From Lutraria lutraria (lineage: Eukaryota; Mollusca; Bivalvia; Venerida; Mactridae): DNA of 64,000 nt. Each line of letters starts with the position of its first letter. The stretch's first letter is position 1. Below the pieces are notes generated by a model. The model saw nothing but the letters and a program-made list of their open reading frames with translations. It ran no database searches and was not told the origin of the DNA. The DNA lies in the NCBI GenBank assembly GCA_964023205.1, contig OZ026851.1, forward strand, positions 10,705,637 to 10,769,636, given 5' to 3'. Positions 1 through 8,236 of the stretch are shown here, piece after piece. Position numbers and translations under genes: made by a program.

Positions 1-693
1 GAACAGAAACAAGTTTTAAGAATTTTTGTTCTCGGACTAATTCATGAAATTTCAGCAGGCGCGGCCCTGTAAGAATTTCTGTCAAAAACTGATTTCGTTC
101 AAAAGTGGTCCTGTGATACCTCATATTGTTCGCGTGATTGAGAGGAATGCAAAAATGCGAACAGAAACAAGTCTTAAGAAATTTTGTTCTCGGACTAATT
201 CATGAAATTTCAACAGGCGCGGCCCTGTAAGAATTTCTGTCAAAAACTCATTTCGTTCAAAAGTGGTCCTGTGATACCTCATATTGTTCGCGTGATTGAG
301 AGGAATGCAAAAATGCGAACAGAAACAAGTCTTAAGAAATTCTGTTCTCGGACTAATTCATGAAATTTCAACAGGCGCGGCCCTGTAAGAATTTCTGTCA
401 AAAACTGATTTCGTTCAAAAGTGGTCTTGTGATACCTCATATTGTTCGCGTGTTTGAGGGGAATGCAAAAATGCAAACAGAAACAAGTTTTAAGAAATTT
501 TGTTCTCGGACTAATTCATGAAATTTCAGCAAGTGCGGCCCTGTAAGAATTTCTGTCGAAAAAATGATTTCGTTCAAAAGTGGTCCTGTGATACCTCATA
601 TTGTTCGCATGCATGAGAGGAATGCAAAAATGCAAATAGAAACAAGTTTTAAGAAATTTTCTTCTCGGACTAATTCATGAAATTTCAACAGGT
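1..693 (+). repeat. Partial A block at the left edge: A3 tail, Aalpha, Abeta, A4', A5
   Basis: A3 tail 1-100, Aalpha 101-258, Abeta 259-416, A4' 417-575 (159 bp), truncated A5 576-693. Aalpha and Abeta are marked by gcgtgattgagagg and caagtcttaag. Aalpha ends in ctcatttcg and Abeta in ctgatttcg. A4' carries cagcaagtgcgg and gaaaaaatgattt. This is the right-hand end of a long (7-monomer type) A block whose A1 and A2 lie outside the window. Confidence 0.93.
101..416 (+). repeat. Optional pair Aalpha-Abeta (2 x 158 bp, example)
   Basis: Both monomers carry gcgtgattgagagg, aatgcgaacagaaac and caagtcttaag. They differ near the end: ctcatttcg in Aalpha, ctgatttcg in Abeta. Inserting this pair between A3 and A4 converts the 1,702 bp HOR into the 2,018 bp HOR. 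Complete pairs are at this site and in HORs 8, 10, 13, 18, 20, 22, 24 and 30. Confidence 0.9.
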
Positions 694-2395
694 TCAAACT
701 GACATTTCTAAAACGTTAATAAAATCCAAAGTAAACGTAGCATGGCCATGCCTTTTGTGCCACAGATTTCCATTGATGTCTATTACTAGAATATGTACTT
801 TCAATGCTGCCGATGAAATAATGGTAGAGATATTGAACATCAAAGATTGTCCGCAACTCTCGGAGAACTTTCACGGAGATGGTTATTTCTAGAATTTCAA
901 TAAAGTCAAAAGTAAGCAGAGCATAGCAAATTCAACGCTGCCACCAACTTTTGTTGATGCCAACTACTTGTAAGTAAAGTTGCATGCATGTACCAACAAG
1001 ACTTAAGGAGAAAATAACAAATTAGATTTGTCAAAAAATCTTGACGCCAGGAAATTTTCTCCCAAACTGTCAATTCTAGAAATGTAATAAAATCCAAAGT
1101 AAACGTAGCATGGCCATGCCTTTTGTGCCACAGATTTCCATTGATGTCTATTACTAGAATATGTACTTTCAATGCTGCCGATGAAATAATGGTAGAGATA
1201 TTGAACATCAAAGATTGTCCGCAACTCTCGGAGAACTTTCACGGAGATGGTTATTTCTAGAATTTCAATAAAGTCAAAAGTAAGCAGAGCATAGCAAATT
1301 CAAAGCTGCCACCAACTTTTGTTGATGCCAACTACTTGTAAGTAAAGTTGCATGCATGTACCAACAAGACTTAAGGAGAAAATAACAAATTAGATTTGTC
1401 AAAAAATCTTGACGCCAGGAAATTTTCTCCCAAACTGTCAATTCTAGAAATGTAATAAAACCAAAAGTAACCATAATATACCAAAGCTGTTCTAATCTCA
1501 GATTTCCATTGATCCACACTACTTGTATGTAATGGTCCCATGTTTATTCTATCTACAATAAAAGAGTAAATGCAAGATAAAAATTGGTCCCGTAAAGCAT
1601 CTGCGCTAACCATTTTTCTCTCAAACTGCCATTTCTAAAATGCTAAAAGTGGTCTTGTGATACCTCATATAGTTCGTGTGTTTGATACGAATGCAAATAT
1701 GTAAATATAAACAAGATTTAAGAAATGTTGGTTTCGGTCAAAATTACAAAAGTTCAACAGGTCCGGACCTGGAAGAATTTGTCGTAAAAATTGATTACGT
1801 TCAAAAGTGGTCTTGTGATACCTCATATTGTTCGCATGCATGAGAGGAATGCAAAAATGCAAATAGAAACAAGTTTCAAGAAATTTTGTTTTCGGTCAAA
1901 ATTACAAAAGTCCAACAGGTCCGGACCTGGAAGGATTTGTCGTAAAAATTGATTGCGTTCAAAAGTGGTCCTGTGATACCTCATATTGTTCGCGTGCTTG
2001 AGAGGAATGCAAAAATGTGAACAGAAACAAGTTTTAAGAATTTTTGTTCTCGGACTAATTCATGAAATTTCAGCAGGCGCGGCCCTGTAAGAATTTCTGT
2101 CAAAAACTGATTTCGTTCAAAAGTGGTCCTGTGATACCTCATATTGTTCGTGTGTTTGAGGGGAATGCAAAAATGCAAACAGAAACAAGTTTTAAGAAAT
2201 TTTGTTCTCGGACTAATTCATGAAATTTCAGGAAGCGCGGCCCTGTAAGAATTTCTGTCGAAAAACTGAATTCGTTCAAAAGTGGTCCTGTGATACCTCA
2301 TATTGTTTGCATGCATGAGAGGAATGCAAAAATGCAAATAGAAACAAGTTTTAAGAAATTTTCTTCTCGGACTAATTCATGAAATTTCAACAGGT
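694..2395 (+). repeat. HOR 1: 2 dimers, 5 A monomers (1,702 bp)
   Basis: B block 694-1644, A block 1645-2395. The last B2 carries ttcaaagctgcc, whereas the first carries ttcaacgctgcc. A4 has cgtgtgtttgaggg and caggaagcg. A5 has tgtttgcatgcatg. Apart from the last-B2 marker it matches HOR 2 closely. Confidence 0.95.
1621..1646 (+). repeat. Left copy of 26 bp near-duplication flanking an A block
   Basis: These 26 bases, from the B3 end into the first bases of A1, match 2396-2421 at the start of the next B1a at 23 of 26 positions. The B sequence thus starts a new monomer, is interrupted by the A block, and restarts. The same pair flanks every complete A block. Confidence 0.85.
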
Positions 2396-2421
2396 TCAAA
2401 CTGACATTTCTAAAACGTTAA
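2396..2421 (+). repeat. Right copy of 26 bp near-duplication flanking an A block
   Basis: Counterpart of 1621-1646; the three mismatches are at offsets 9, 21 and 23. It is also the natural start of a B monomer, so a monomer-boundary junction explains it as well as an insertion duplication does. Confidence 0.85.
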
Positions 2422-2441
2422 TAAAATCCAAAGTAAACGTA

Positions 2442-2453
2442 GCATGGCCATGC
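2442..2453. repeat. 12 bp perfect palindrome in B1 (reference copy)
   Basis: GCATGGCCATGC is self-complementary. It lies at the same place in every B1a and B1b that I read, giving one dyad per 368 bp dimer. B2 and B3 lack it. Confidence 0.9.
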
Positions 2454-2576
2454 CTTTTGTGCCACAGATTTCCATTGATGTCTATTACTAGAATATGTAC
2501 TTTCAATGCTGCCGATGAAATAATGGTAGAGATATTGAACATCAAAGATTGTCCGCAACTCTCGGAGAACTTTCAC

Positions 2577-2763
2577 GGAGATGGTTATTTCTAGAATTTC
2601 AATAAAGTCAAAAGTAAGCAGAGCATAGCAAATTCAACGCTGCCACCAACTTTTGTTGATGCCAACTACTTGTAAGTAAAGTTGCATGCATGTACCAACA
2701 AGACTTAAGGAGAAAATAACAAATTAGATTTGTCAAAAAATCTTGACGCCAGGAAATTTTCTC
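2577..2763 (+). repeat. Monomer B2 (187 bp, reference copy)
   Basis: Second half of the 368 bp dimer. Key strings are ttctagaatttcaataaag near the start, the diagnostic ttcaa(c/a)gctgcc site, a 12 bp alternating purine-pyrimidine run, and ttgacgccagg near the end. The c/a state at the diagnostic site separates two lineages of the last B2 before B3. Confidence 0.9.
2683..2694. other. 12 bp alternating purine-pyrimidine run in B2 (example)
   Basis: TGCATGCATGTA alternates pyrimidine and purine throughout and contains overlapping self-complementary 8-mers. It occurs once in every B2. Related gcatgcatg strings occur in A2 and A5. A non-B structure is possible but the run is short. Confidence 0.5.
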
Positions 2764-2944
2764 CCAAACTGTCAATTCTAGAAATGTAATAAAATCCAAA
2801 GTAAACGTAGCATGGCCATGCCTTTTGTGCCACAGATTTCCATTGATGTCTATTACTAGAATATGTACTTTCAATGCTGCCGATGAAATAATGGTAGAGA
2901 TATTGAACATCAAAGATTGTCCGCAACTCTCGGAGAACTTTCAC
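2764..2944 (+). repeat. Monomer B1b, internal B1 (181 bp, reference copy)
   Basis: Like B1a after the first 25 bp or so, but it starts ccaaactgtcaattctagaa followed by atgtaataaaatcc. This form occurs only after a B2, so each block has one B1a and zero to three B1b. In four-dimer units the first B1b carries a one-base deletion. Confidence 0.9.
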
Positions 2945-3131
2945 GGAGATGGTTATTTCTAGAATTTCAATAAAGTCAAAAGTAAGCAGAGCATAGCAAA
3001 TTCAACGCTGCCACCAACTTTTGTTGATGCCAACTACTTGTAAGTAAAGTTGCATGCATGTACCAACAAGACTTAAGGAGAAAATAACAAATTAGATTTG
3101 TCAAAAAATCTTGACGCCAGGAAATTTTCTC

Positions 3132-3322
3132 CCAAACTGTCAATTCTAGAAATGTAATAAAACCAAAAGTAACCATAATATACCAAAGCTGTTCTAATCT
3201 CAGATTTCCATTGATCCACACTACTTGTATGTAATGGTCCCATGTTTATTCTATCTACAATAAAAGAGTAAATGCAAGATAAAAATTGGTCCCGTAAAGC
3301 ATCTGCGCTAACCATTTTTCTC
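3132..3322 (+). repeat. Monomer B3, block-ending B type (191 bp, reference copy)
   Basis: Starts like B1b, then diverges: ataatataccaaagctg, tgatccacactacttg, ggtcccatgttta, ggtcccgtaaagcatctg. Present exactly once in each complete HOR, always last in the B block. It was never multiplied although the adjacent dimer varies from one to four copies. Confidence 0.92.
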
Positions 3323-3346
3323 TCAAACTGCCATTTCTAAAATGCT

Positions 3347-3504
3347 AAAAGTGGTCTTGTGATACCTCATATAGTTCGTGTGTTTGATACGAATGCAAAT
3401 ATGTAAATATAAACAAGATTTAAGAAATGTTGGTTTCGGTCAAAATTACAAAAGTTCAACAGGTCCGGACCTGGAAGAATTTGTCGTAAAAATTGATTAC
3501 GTTC
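3347..3504 (+). repeat. Monomer A1 (158 bp, reference copy)
   Basis: First A monomer after B3, marked by catatagttcgtgtg, gatacgaatgcaaatatg and tgttggtttcgg. It ends gattacgttc. It contains the 14 bp palindrome at 3460-3473. A1 is the most diverged A type, and occurs in every complete HOR (as an A1/A2 hybrid in HORs 4 and 33). Confidence 0.92.
3460..3473. repeat. 14 bp perfect palindrome in A1 (reference copy)
   Basis: CAGGTCCGGACCTG is its own reverse complement with no spacer. It recurs at the same place in A1 and A2 of nearly every HOR. It is deleted at 31495, altered at 57737 and altered at 57895-57896. A role in protein binding, cruciform formation or recombination is inference. Confidence 0.9.
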
Positions 3505-3662
3505 AAAAGTGGTCTTGTGATACCTCATATTGTTCGCATGCATGAGAGGAATGCAAAAATGCAAATAGAAACAAGTTTCAAGAAATTTTGTTTTCGGTCA
3601 AAATTACAAAAGTCCAACAGGTCCGGACCTGGAAGGATTTGTCGTAAAAATTGATTGCGTTC
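3505..3662 (+). repeat. Monomer A2 (158 bp, reference copy)
   Basis: Marked by gttcgcatgcatgagagg, agtttcaagaaatttt and aagtccaacagg; ends gattgcgttc. Second copy of the 14 bp palindrome at 3618-3631. Its left half resembles A5 and its right half A1, suggesting a recombinant origin. Confidence 0.92.
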
Positions 3663-3820
3663 AAAAGTGGTCCTGTGATACCTCATATTGTTCGCGTGCT
3701 TGAGAGGAATGCAAAAATGTGAACAGAAACAAGTTTTAAGAATTTTTGTTCTCGGACTAATTCATGAAATTTCAGCAGGCGCGGCCCTGTAAGAATTTCT
3801 GTCAAAAACTGATTTCGTTC
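3663..3820 (+). repeat. Monomer A3 (158 bp, reference copy)
   Basis: Marked by gcgtgcttgagagg, aatgtgaacagaaac, aagaatttttgttctcgg and cagcaggcgcggccctg. It lacks the palindrome of A1 and A2 and has instead a CpG-containing gcgcggccc core. The optional Aalpha and Abeta monomers insert directly after it. Confidence 0.92.
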
Positions 3821-3829
3821 AAAAGTGGT
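3813..3829 (+). other. CENP-B-box-like motif at the A3/A4 boundary (example)
   Basis: tTTCGttcaAaaGTGGt matches 7 of the 9 essential positions of the mammalian CENP-B box core (TTCG, A, CGGG): TTCG, A and the last two G agree, and C and the first G of CGGG do not. Further copies end A4, Aalpha and Abeta. A1 and A2 have tacg or tgcg instead of ttcg. The match is partial and may be chance; function is untested. Confidence 0.35.
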
Positions 3830-3979
3830 CCTGTGATACCTCATATTGTTCGTGTGTTTGAGGGGAATGCAAAAATGCAAACAGAAACAAGTTTTAAGAA
3901 ATTTTGTTCTCGGACTAATTCATGAAATTTCAGGAAGCGCGGCCCTGTAAGAATTTCTGTCGAAAAACTGAATTCGTTC
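3821..3979 (+). repeat. Monomer A4 (159 bp, reference copy)
   Basis: Marked by tttgaggggaatgc, caggaagcgcggccc and gtcgaaaaactgaattcg. Variants at the same position use cagcaagtgcgg with gaaaaaatgattt (called A4' here), cttaattcg or ctgatttcg. These endings are useful lineage markers along the array. Confidence 0.9.
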
Positions 3980-4097
3980 AAAAGTGGTCCTGTGATACCT
4001 CATATTGTTTGCATGCATGAGAGGAATGCAAAAATGCAAATAGAAACAAGTTTTAAGAAATTTTCTTCTCGGACTAATTCATGAAATTTCAACAGGT
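3980..4097 (+). repeat. Monomer A5, truncated (118 bp, reference copy)
   Basis: Marked by gcatgcatgagagg, caaatagaaacaag and ttttcttctcgg. It stops after caacaggt, about 40 bp short of a full A monomer, and is followed directly by B1a. The truncation point is the same at all 34 A-to-B junctions, so it predates the amplification of the HOR. Confidence 0.93.
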
Positions 4098-5799
4098 TCA
4101 AACTGACATTTCTAAAACGTTAATAAAATCCAAAGTAAACGTAGCATGGCCATGCCTTTTGTGCCACAGATTTCCATTGATGTCTATTACTAGAATATGT
4201 ACTTTCAATGCTGCCGATGAAATAATGGTAGAGATATTGAACATCAAAGATTGTCCGCAACTCTCGGAGAACTTTCACGGAGATGGTTATTTCTAGAATT
4301 TCAATAAAGTCAAAAGTAAGCAGAGCATAGCAAATTCAACGCTGCCACCAACTTTTGTTGATGCCAACTACTTGTAAGTAAAGTTGCATGCATGTACCAA
4401 CAAGACTTAAGGAGAAAATAACAAATTAGATTTGTCAAAAAATCTTGACGCCAGGAAATTTTCTCCCAAACTGTCAATTCTAGAAATGTAATAAAATCCA
4501 AAGTAAACGTAGCATGGCCATGCCTTTTGTGCCACAGATTTCCATTGATGTCTATTACTAGAATATGTACTTTCAATGCTGCCGATGAAATAATGGTAGA
4601 GATATTGAACATCAAAGATTGTCCGCAACTCTCGGAGAACTTTCACGGAGATGGTTATTTCTAGAATTTCAATAAAGTCAAAAGTAAGCAGAGCATAGCA
4701 AATTCAACGCTGCCACCAACTTTTGTTGATGCCAACTACTTGTAAGTAAAGTTGCATGCATGTACCAACAAGACTTAAGGAGAAAATAACAAATTAGATT
4801 TGTCAAAAAATCTTGACGCCAGGAAATTTTCTCCCAAACTGTCAATTCTAGAAATGTAATAAAACCAAAAGTAACCATAATATACCAAAGCTGTTCTAAT
4901 CTCAGATTTCCATTGATCCACACTACTTGTATGTAATGGTCCCATGTTTATTCTATCTACAATAAAAGAGTAAATGCAAGATAAAAATTGGTCCCGTAAA
5001 GCATCTGCGCTAACCATTTTTCTCTCAAACTGCCATTTCTAAAATGCTAAAAGTGGTCTTGTGATACCTCATATAGTTCGTGTGTTTGATACGAATGCAA
5101 ATATGTAAATATAAACAAGATTTAAGAAATGTTGGTTTCGGTCAAAATTACAAAAGTTCAACAGGTCCGGACCTGGAAGAATTTGTCGTAAAAATTGATT
5201 ACGTTCAAAAGTGGTCTTGTGATACCTCATATTGTTCGCATGCATGAGAGGAATGCAAAAATGCAAATAGAAACAAGTTTCAAGAAATTTTGTTTTCGGT
5301 CAAAATTACAAAAGTCCAACAGGTCCGGACCTGGAAGGATTTGTCGTAAAAATTGATTGCGTTCAAAAGTGGTCTTGTGATACCTCATATTGTTCGCGTG
5401 CTTGAGAGGAATGCAAAAATGTGAACAGAAACAAGTTTTAAGAATTTTTGTTCTCGGACTAATTCATGAAATTTCAGCAGGCGCGGCCCTGTAAGAATTT
5501 CTGTCAAAAACTGATTTCGTTCAAAAGTGGTCCTGTGATACCTCATATTGTTCGCGTGTTTGAGGGGAATGCAAAAATGCAAACAGAAACAAGTTTTAAG
5601 AAATTTTGTTCTCGGACTAATTCATGAAATTTCAGGAAGCGCGGCCCTGTAAGAATTTCTGTCGAAAAACTGAATTCGTTCAAAAGTGGTCCTGTGATAC
5701 CTCATATTGTTCGCATGCATGAGAGGAATGCAAAAATGCAAATAGAAACAAGTTTTAAGAAATTTTCTTCTCGGACTAATTCATGAAATTTCAACAGGT
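4098..5799 (+). repeat. HOR 3: 2 dimers, 5 A monomers (1,702 bp)
   Basis: B block 4098-5048, A block 5049-5799. It differs from HOR 2 at A3 (ggtcttgtg), A4 (cgcgtgtttgagg) and A5 (tgttcgcatgcatg). HORs 6 and 15 carry the same A4/A5 combination, and each of the three directly precedes a four-dimer unit. Confidence 0.95.
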
Positions 5800-8236
5800 T
5801 CAAACTGACATTTCTAAAACGTTAATAAAATCCAAAGTAAACGTAGCATGGCCATGCCTTTTGTGCCACAGATTTCCATTGATGTCTATTACTAGAATAT
5901 GTACTTTCAATGCTGCCGATGAAATAATGGTAGAGATATTGAACATCAAAGATTGTCCGCAACTCTCGGAGAACTTTCACGGAGATGGTTATTTCTAGAA
6001 TTTCAATAAAGTCAAAAGTAAGCAGAGCATAGCAAATTCAACGCTGCCACCAACTTTTGTTGATGCCAACTACTTGTAAGTTAAGTTGCATGCATGTACC
6101 AACAAGACTTAAGGAGAAAATAACAAATTAGATTTGTCAAAAAATCTTGACGCCAGGAAATTTTCTCCCAAACTGTCAATTCTAGAAATGTAATAAAATC
6201 CAAAGTAAACGTAGCATGGCCATGCCTTTTGTGCCACAGATTTCCATTGATGTCTATTACTAGAATATGTACTTTCAATGCTGCCGATGAAATAATGGTA
6301 GAGATATTGAACATCAAAATTGTCCGCAACTCTCGGAGAACTTTCACGGAGATGGTTATTTCTAGAATTTCAATAAAGTCAAAAGTAAGCAGAGCATAGC
6401 AAATTCAACGCTGCCACCAACTTTTGTTGATGCCAACTACTTGTAAGTAAAGTTGCATGCATGTACCAACAAGACTTAAGGAGAAAATAACAAATTAGAT
6501 TTGTCAAAAAATCTTGACGCCAGGAAATTTTCTCCCAAACTGTCAATTCTAGAAATGTAATAAAATCCAAAGTAAACGTAGCATGGCCATGCCTTTTGTG
6601 CCACAGATTTCCATTGATGTCTATTACTAGAATATGTACTTTCAATGCTGCCGATGAAATAATGGTAGAGATATTGAACATCAAAGATTGTCCGCAACTC
6701 TCGGAGAACTTTCACGGAGATGGTTATTTCTAGAATTTCAATAAAGTCAAAAGTAAGCAGAGCATAGCAAATTCAACGCTGCCACCAACTTTTGTTGATG
6801 CCAACTACTTGTAAGTAAAGTTGCATGCATGTACCAACAAGACTTAAGGAGAAAATAACAAATTAGATTTGTCAAAAAATCTTGACGCCAGGAAATTTTC
6901 TCCCAAACTGTCAATTCTAGAAATGTAATAAAATCCAAAGTAAACGTAGCATGGCCATGCCTTTTGTGCCACAGATTTCCATTGATGTCTATTACTAGAA
7001 TATGTACTTTCAATGCTGCCGATGAAATAATGGTAGAGATATTGAACATCAAAGATTGTCCGCAACTCTCGGAGAACTTTCACGGAGATGGTTATTTCTA
7101 GAATTTCAATAAAGTCAAAAGTAAGCAGAGCATAGCAAATTCAAAGCTGCCACCAACTTTTGTTGATGCCAACTACTTGTAAGTAAAGTTGCATGCATGT
7201 ACCAACAAGACTTAAGGAGAAAATAACAAATTAGATTTGTCAAAAAATCTTGACGCCAGGAAATTTTCTCCCAAACTGTCAATTCTAGAAATGTAATAAA
7301 ACCAAAAGTAACCATAATATACCAAAGCTGTTCTAATCTCAGATTTCCATTGATCCACACTACTTGTATGTAATGGTCCCATGTTTATTCTATCTACAAT
7401 AAAAGAGTAAATGCAAGATAAAAATTGGTCCCGTAAAGCATCTGCGCTAACCATTTTTCTCTCAAACTGCCATTTCTAAAATGCTAAAAGTGGTCTTGTG
7501 ATACCTCATATAGTTCGTGTGTTTGATACGAATGCAAATATGTAAATATAAACAAGATTTAAGAAATGTTGGTTTCGGTCAAAATTACAAAAGTTCAACA
7601 GGTCCGGACCTGGAAGGATTTGTCGTAAAAATTGATTGCGTTCAAAAGTGGTCTTGTGATACCTCATATTGTTCGCGTGCTTGAGAGGAATGCAAAAATG
7701 TGAACAGAAACAAGTTTTAAGAATTTTTGTTCTCGGACTAATTCATGAAATTTCAGCAGGCGCGGCCCTGTAAGAATTTCTGTCAAAAACTGATTTCGTT
7801 CAAAAGTGGTCCTGTGATACCTCATATTGTTCGCGTGATTGAGAGGAATGCAAAAATGCGAACAGAAACAAGTCTTAAGAAATTTTGTTCTCGGACTAAT
7901 TCATGAAATTTCAACAGGCGCGGCCCTGTAAGAATTTCTGTCAAAAACTCATTTCGTTCAAAAGTGGTCCTGTGATACCTCATATTGTTCGCGTGATTGA
8001 GAGGAATGCAAAAATGCGAACAGAAACAAGTCTTAAGAAATTTTGTTCTCGGACTAATTCATGAAATTTCAGCAAGTGCGGCCCTGTAAGAATTTCTGTC
8101 GAAAAAATGATTTCGTTCAAAAGTGGTCCTGTGATACCTCATATTGTTCGCATGCATGAGAGGAATGCAAAAATGCAAATAGAAACAAGTTTTAAGAAAT
8201 TTTCTTCTCGGACTAATTCATGAAATTTCAACAGGT
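5800..8236 (+). repeat. HOR 4: 4 dimers, 5 A monomers (2,437 bp), A1/A2 hybrid
   Basis: B block 5800-7485, A block 7486-8236. First B2 has a-to-t at 6082. The second B1 lacks one g between 6318 and 6319, so the unit is 735 rather than 736 bp longer than the 1,702 bp form. The A block is an A1/A2 hybrid (7486-7643), A3, Aalpha, an Abeta/A4' hybrid (7960-8118) and A5. It is therefore a long A block that has lost two 158 bp steps at different places. Confidence 0.94.

Larger units (their letters stand above)
2396..2576 (+). repeat. Monomer B1a, first B1 of each block (181 bp, reference copy)
   Basis: It starts tcaaactgacatttct and continues ctaaaacgttaataaaat, which resembles the last bases of B3 more than the start of internal B1 copies. 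It contains the 12 bp palindrome GCATGGCCATGC. Part of it aligns with B3 (cagatttccattgatg) and more weakly with B2 (ttgttgatgccaactac), so the three B types share an ancestor. Confidence 0.9.
2396..4097 (+). repeat. HOR 2: 2 dimers, 5 A monomers (1,702 bp), used as reference copy
   Basis: B block 2396-3346, A block 3347-4097. Both B2 copies carry ttcaacgctgcc. I use this copy as the reference for monomer boundaries, listed separately. A3 opens with ggtcctgtg, as in HOR 1; most other copies read ggtcttgtg there. Confidence 0.95.

Noticed and set aside
279..476. 65-codon - strand frame in A monomer pairs
   Set aside because: It covers one A monomer plus part of the next and reappears with every A pair. 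It is short, has no known domain, and is absent wherever a monomer variant introduces a stop.
101..693. Possible CRISPR array because of regular spacing
   Set aside because: The 158 bp units are similar over their full length, with no short identical repeat alternating with unique spacers. The context is a long eukaryotic-type satellite.
691..701. ggttcaaactg resembling a polymerase III B box (tRNA or SINE)
   Set aside because: It matches only in the first part. The A-box-like tagcatggcc lies downstream instead of upstream, no cloverleaf can be drawn, and the string is simply the A5/B1a junction.
677..892. A 71-codon + strand open frame at the A5/B1 junction, present in every HOR
   Set aside because: It begins in the end of A5 and runs through B1, crossing the join of two satellite families. 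It has no recognisable domain, and its conservation equals that of the surrounding non-coding repeat. It recurs because the DNA recurs.
906..1242. Overlapping - strand open frames of 101 and 79 codons across B2 and the next B1
   Set aside because: Two frames over the same bases are equally conserved, which is a property of the DNA repeat and not of protein selection. Single-base variants freely extend or cut them (21131, 10626, 34293). No start context, domain or homology is recognisable.
1621..2421. The A block as a transposon with a 26 bp target-site duplication
   Set aside because: There are no terminal inverted repeats, no poly-A tail and no coding remnant, and the A block is itself a tandem array. 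The duplication coincides with a B monomer start, so a recombination junction explains it at least as well. Kept as a finding about origin only.
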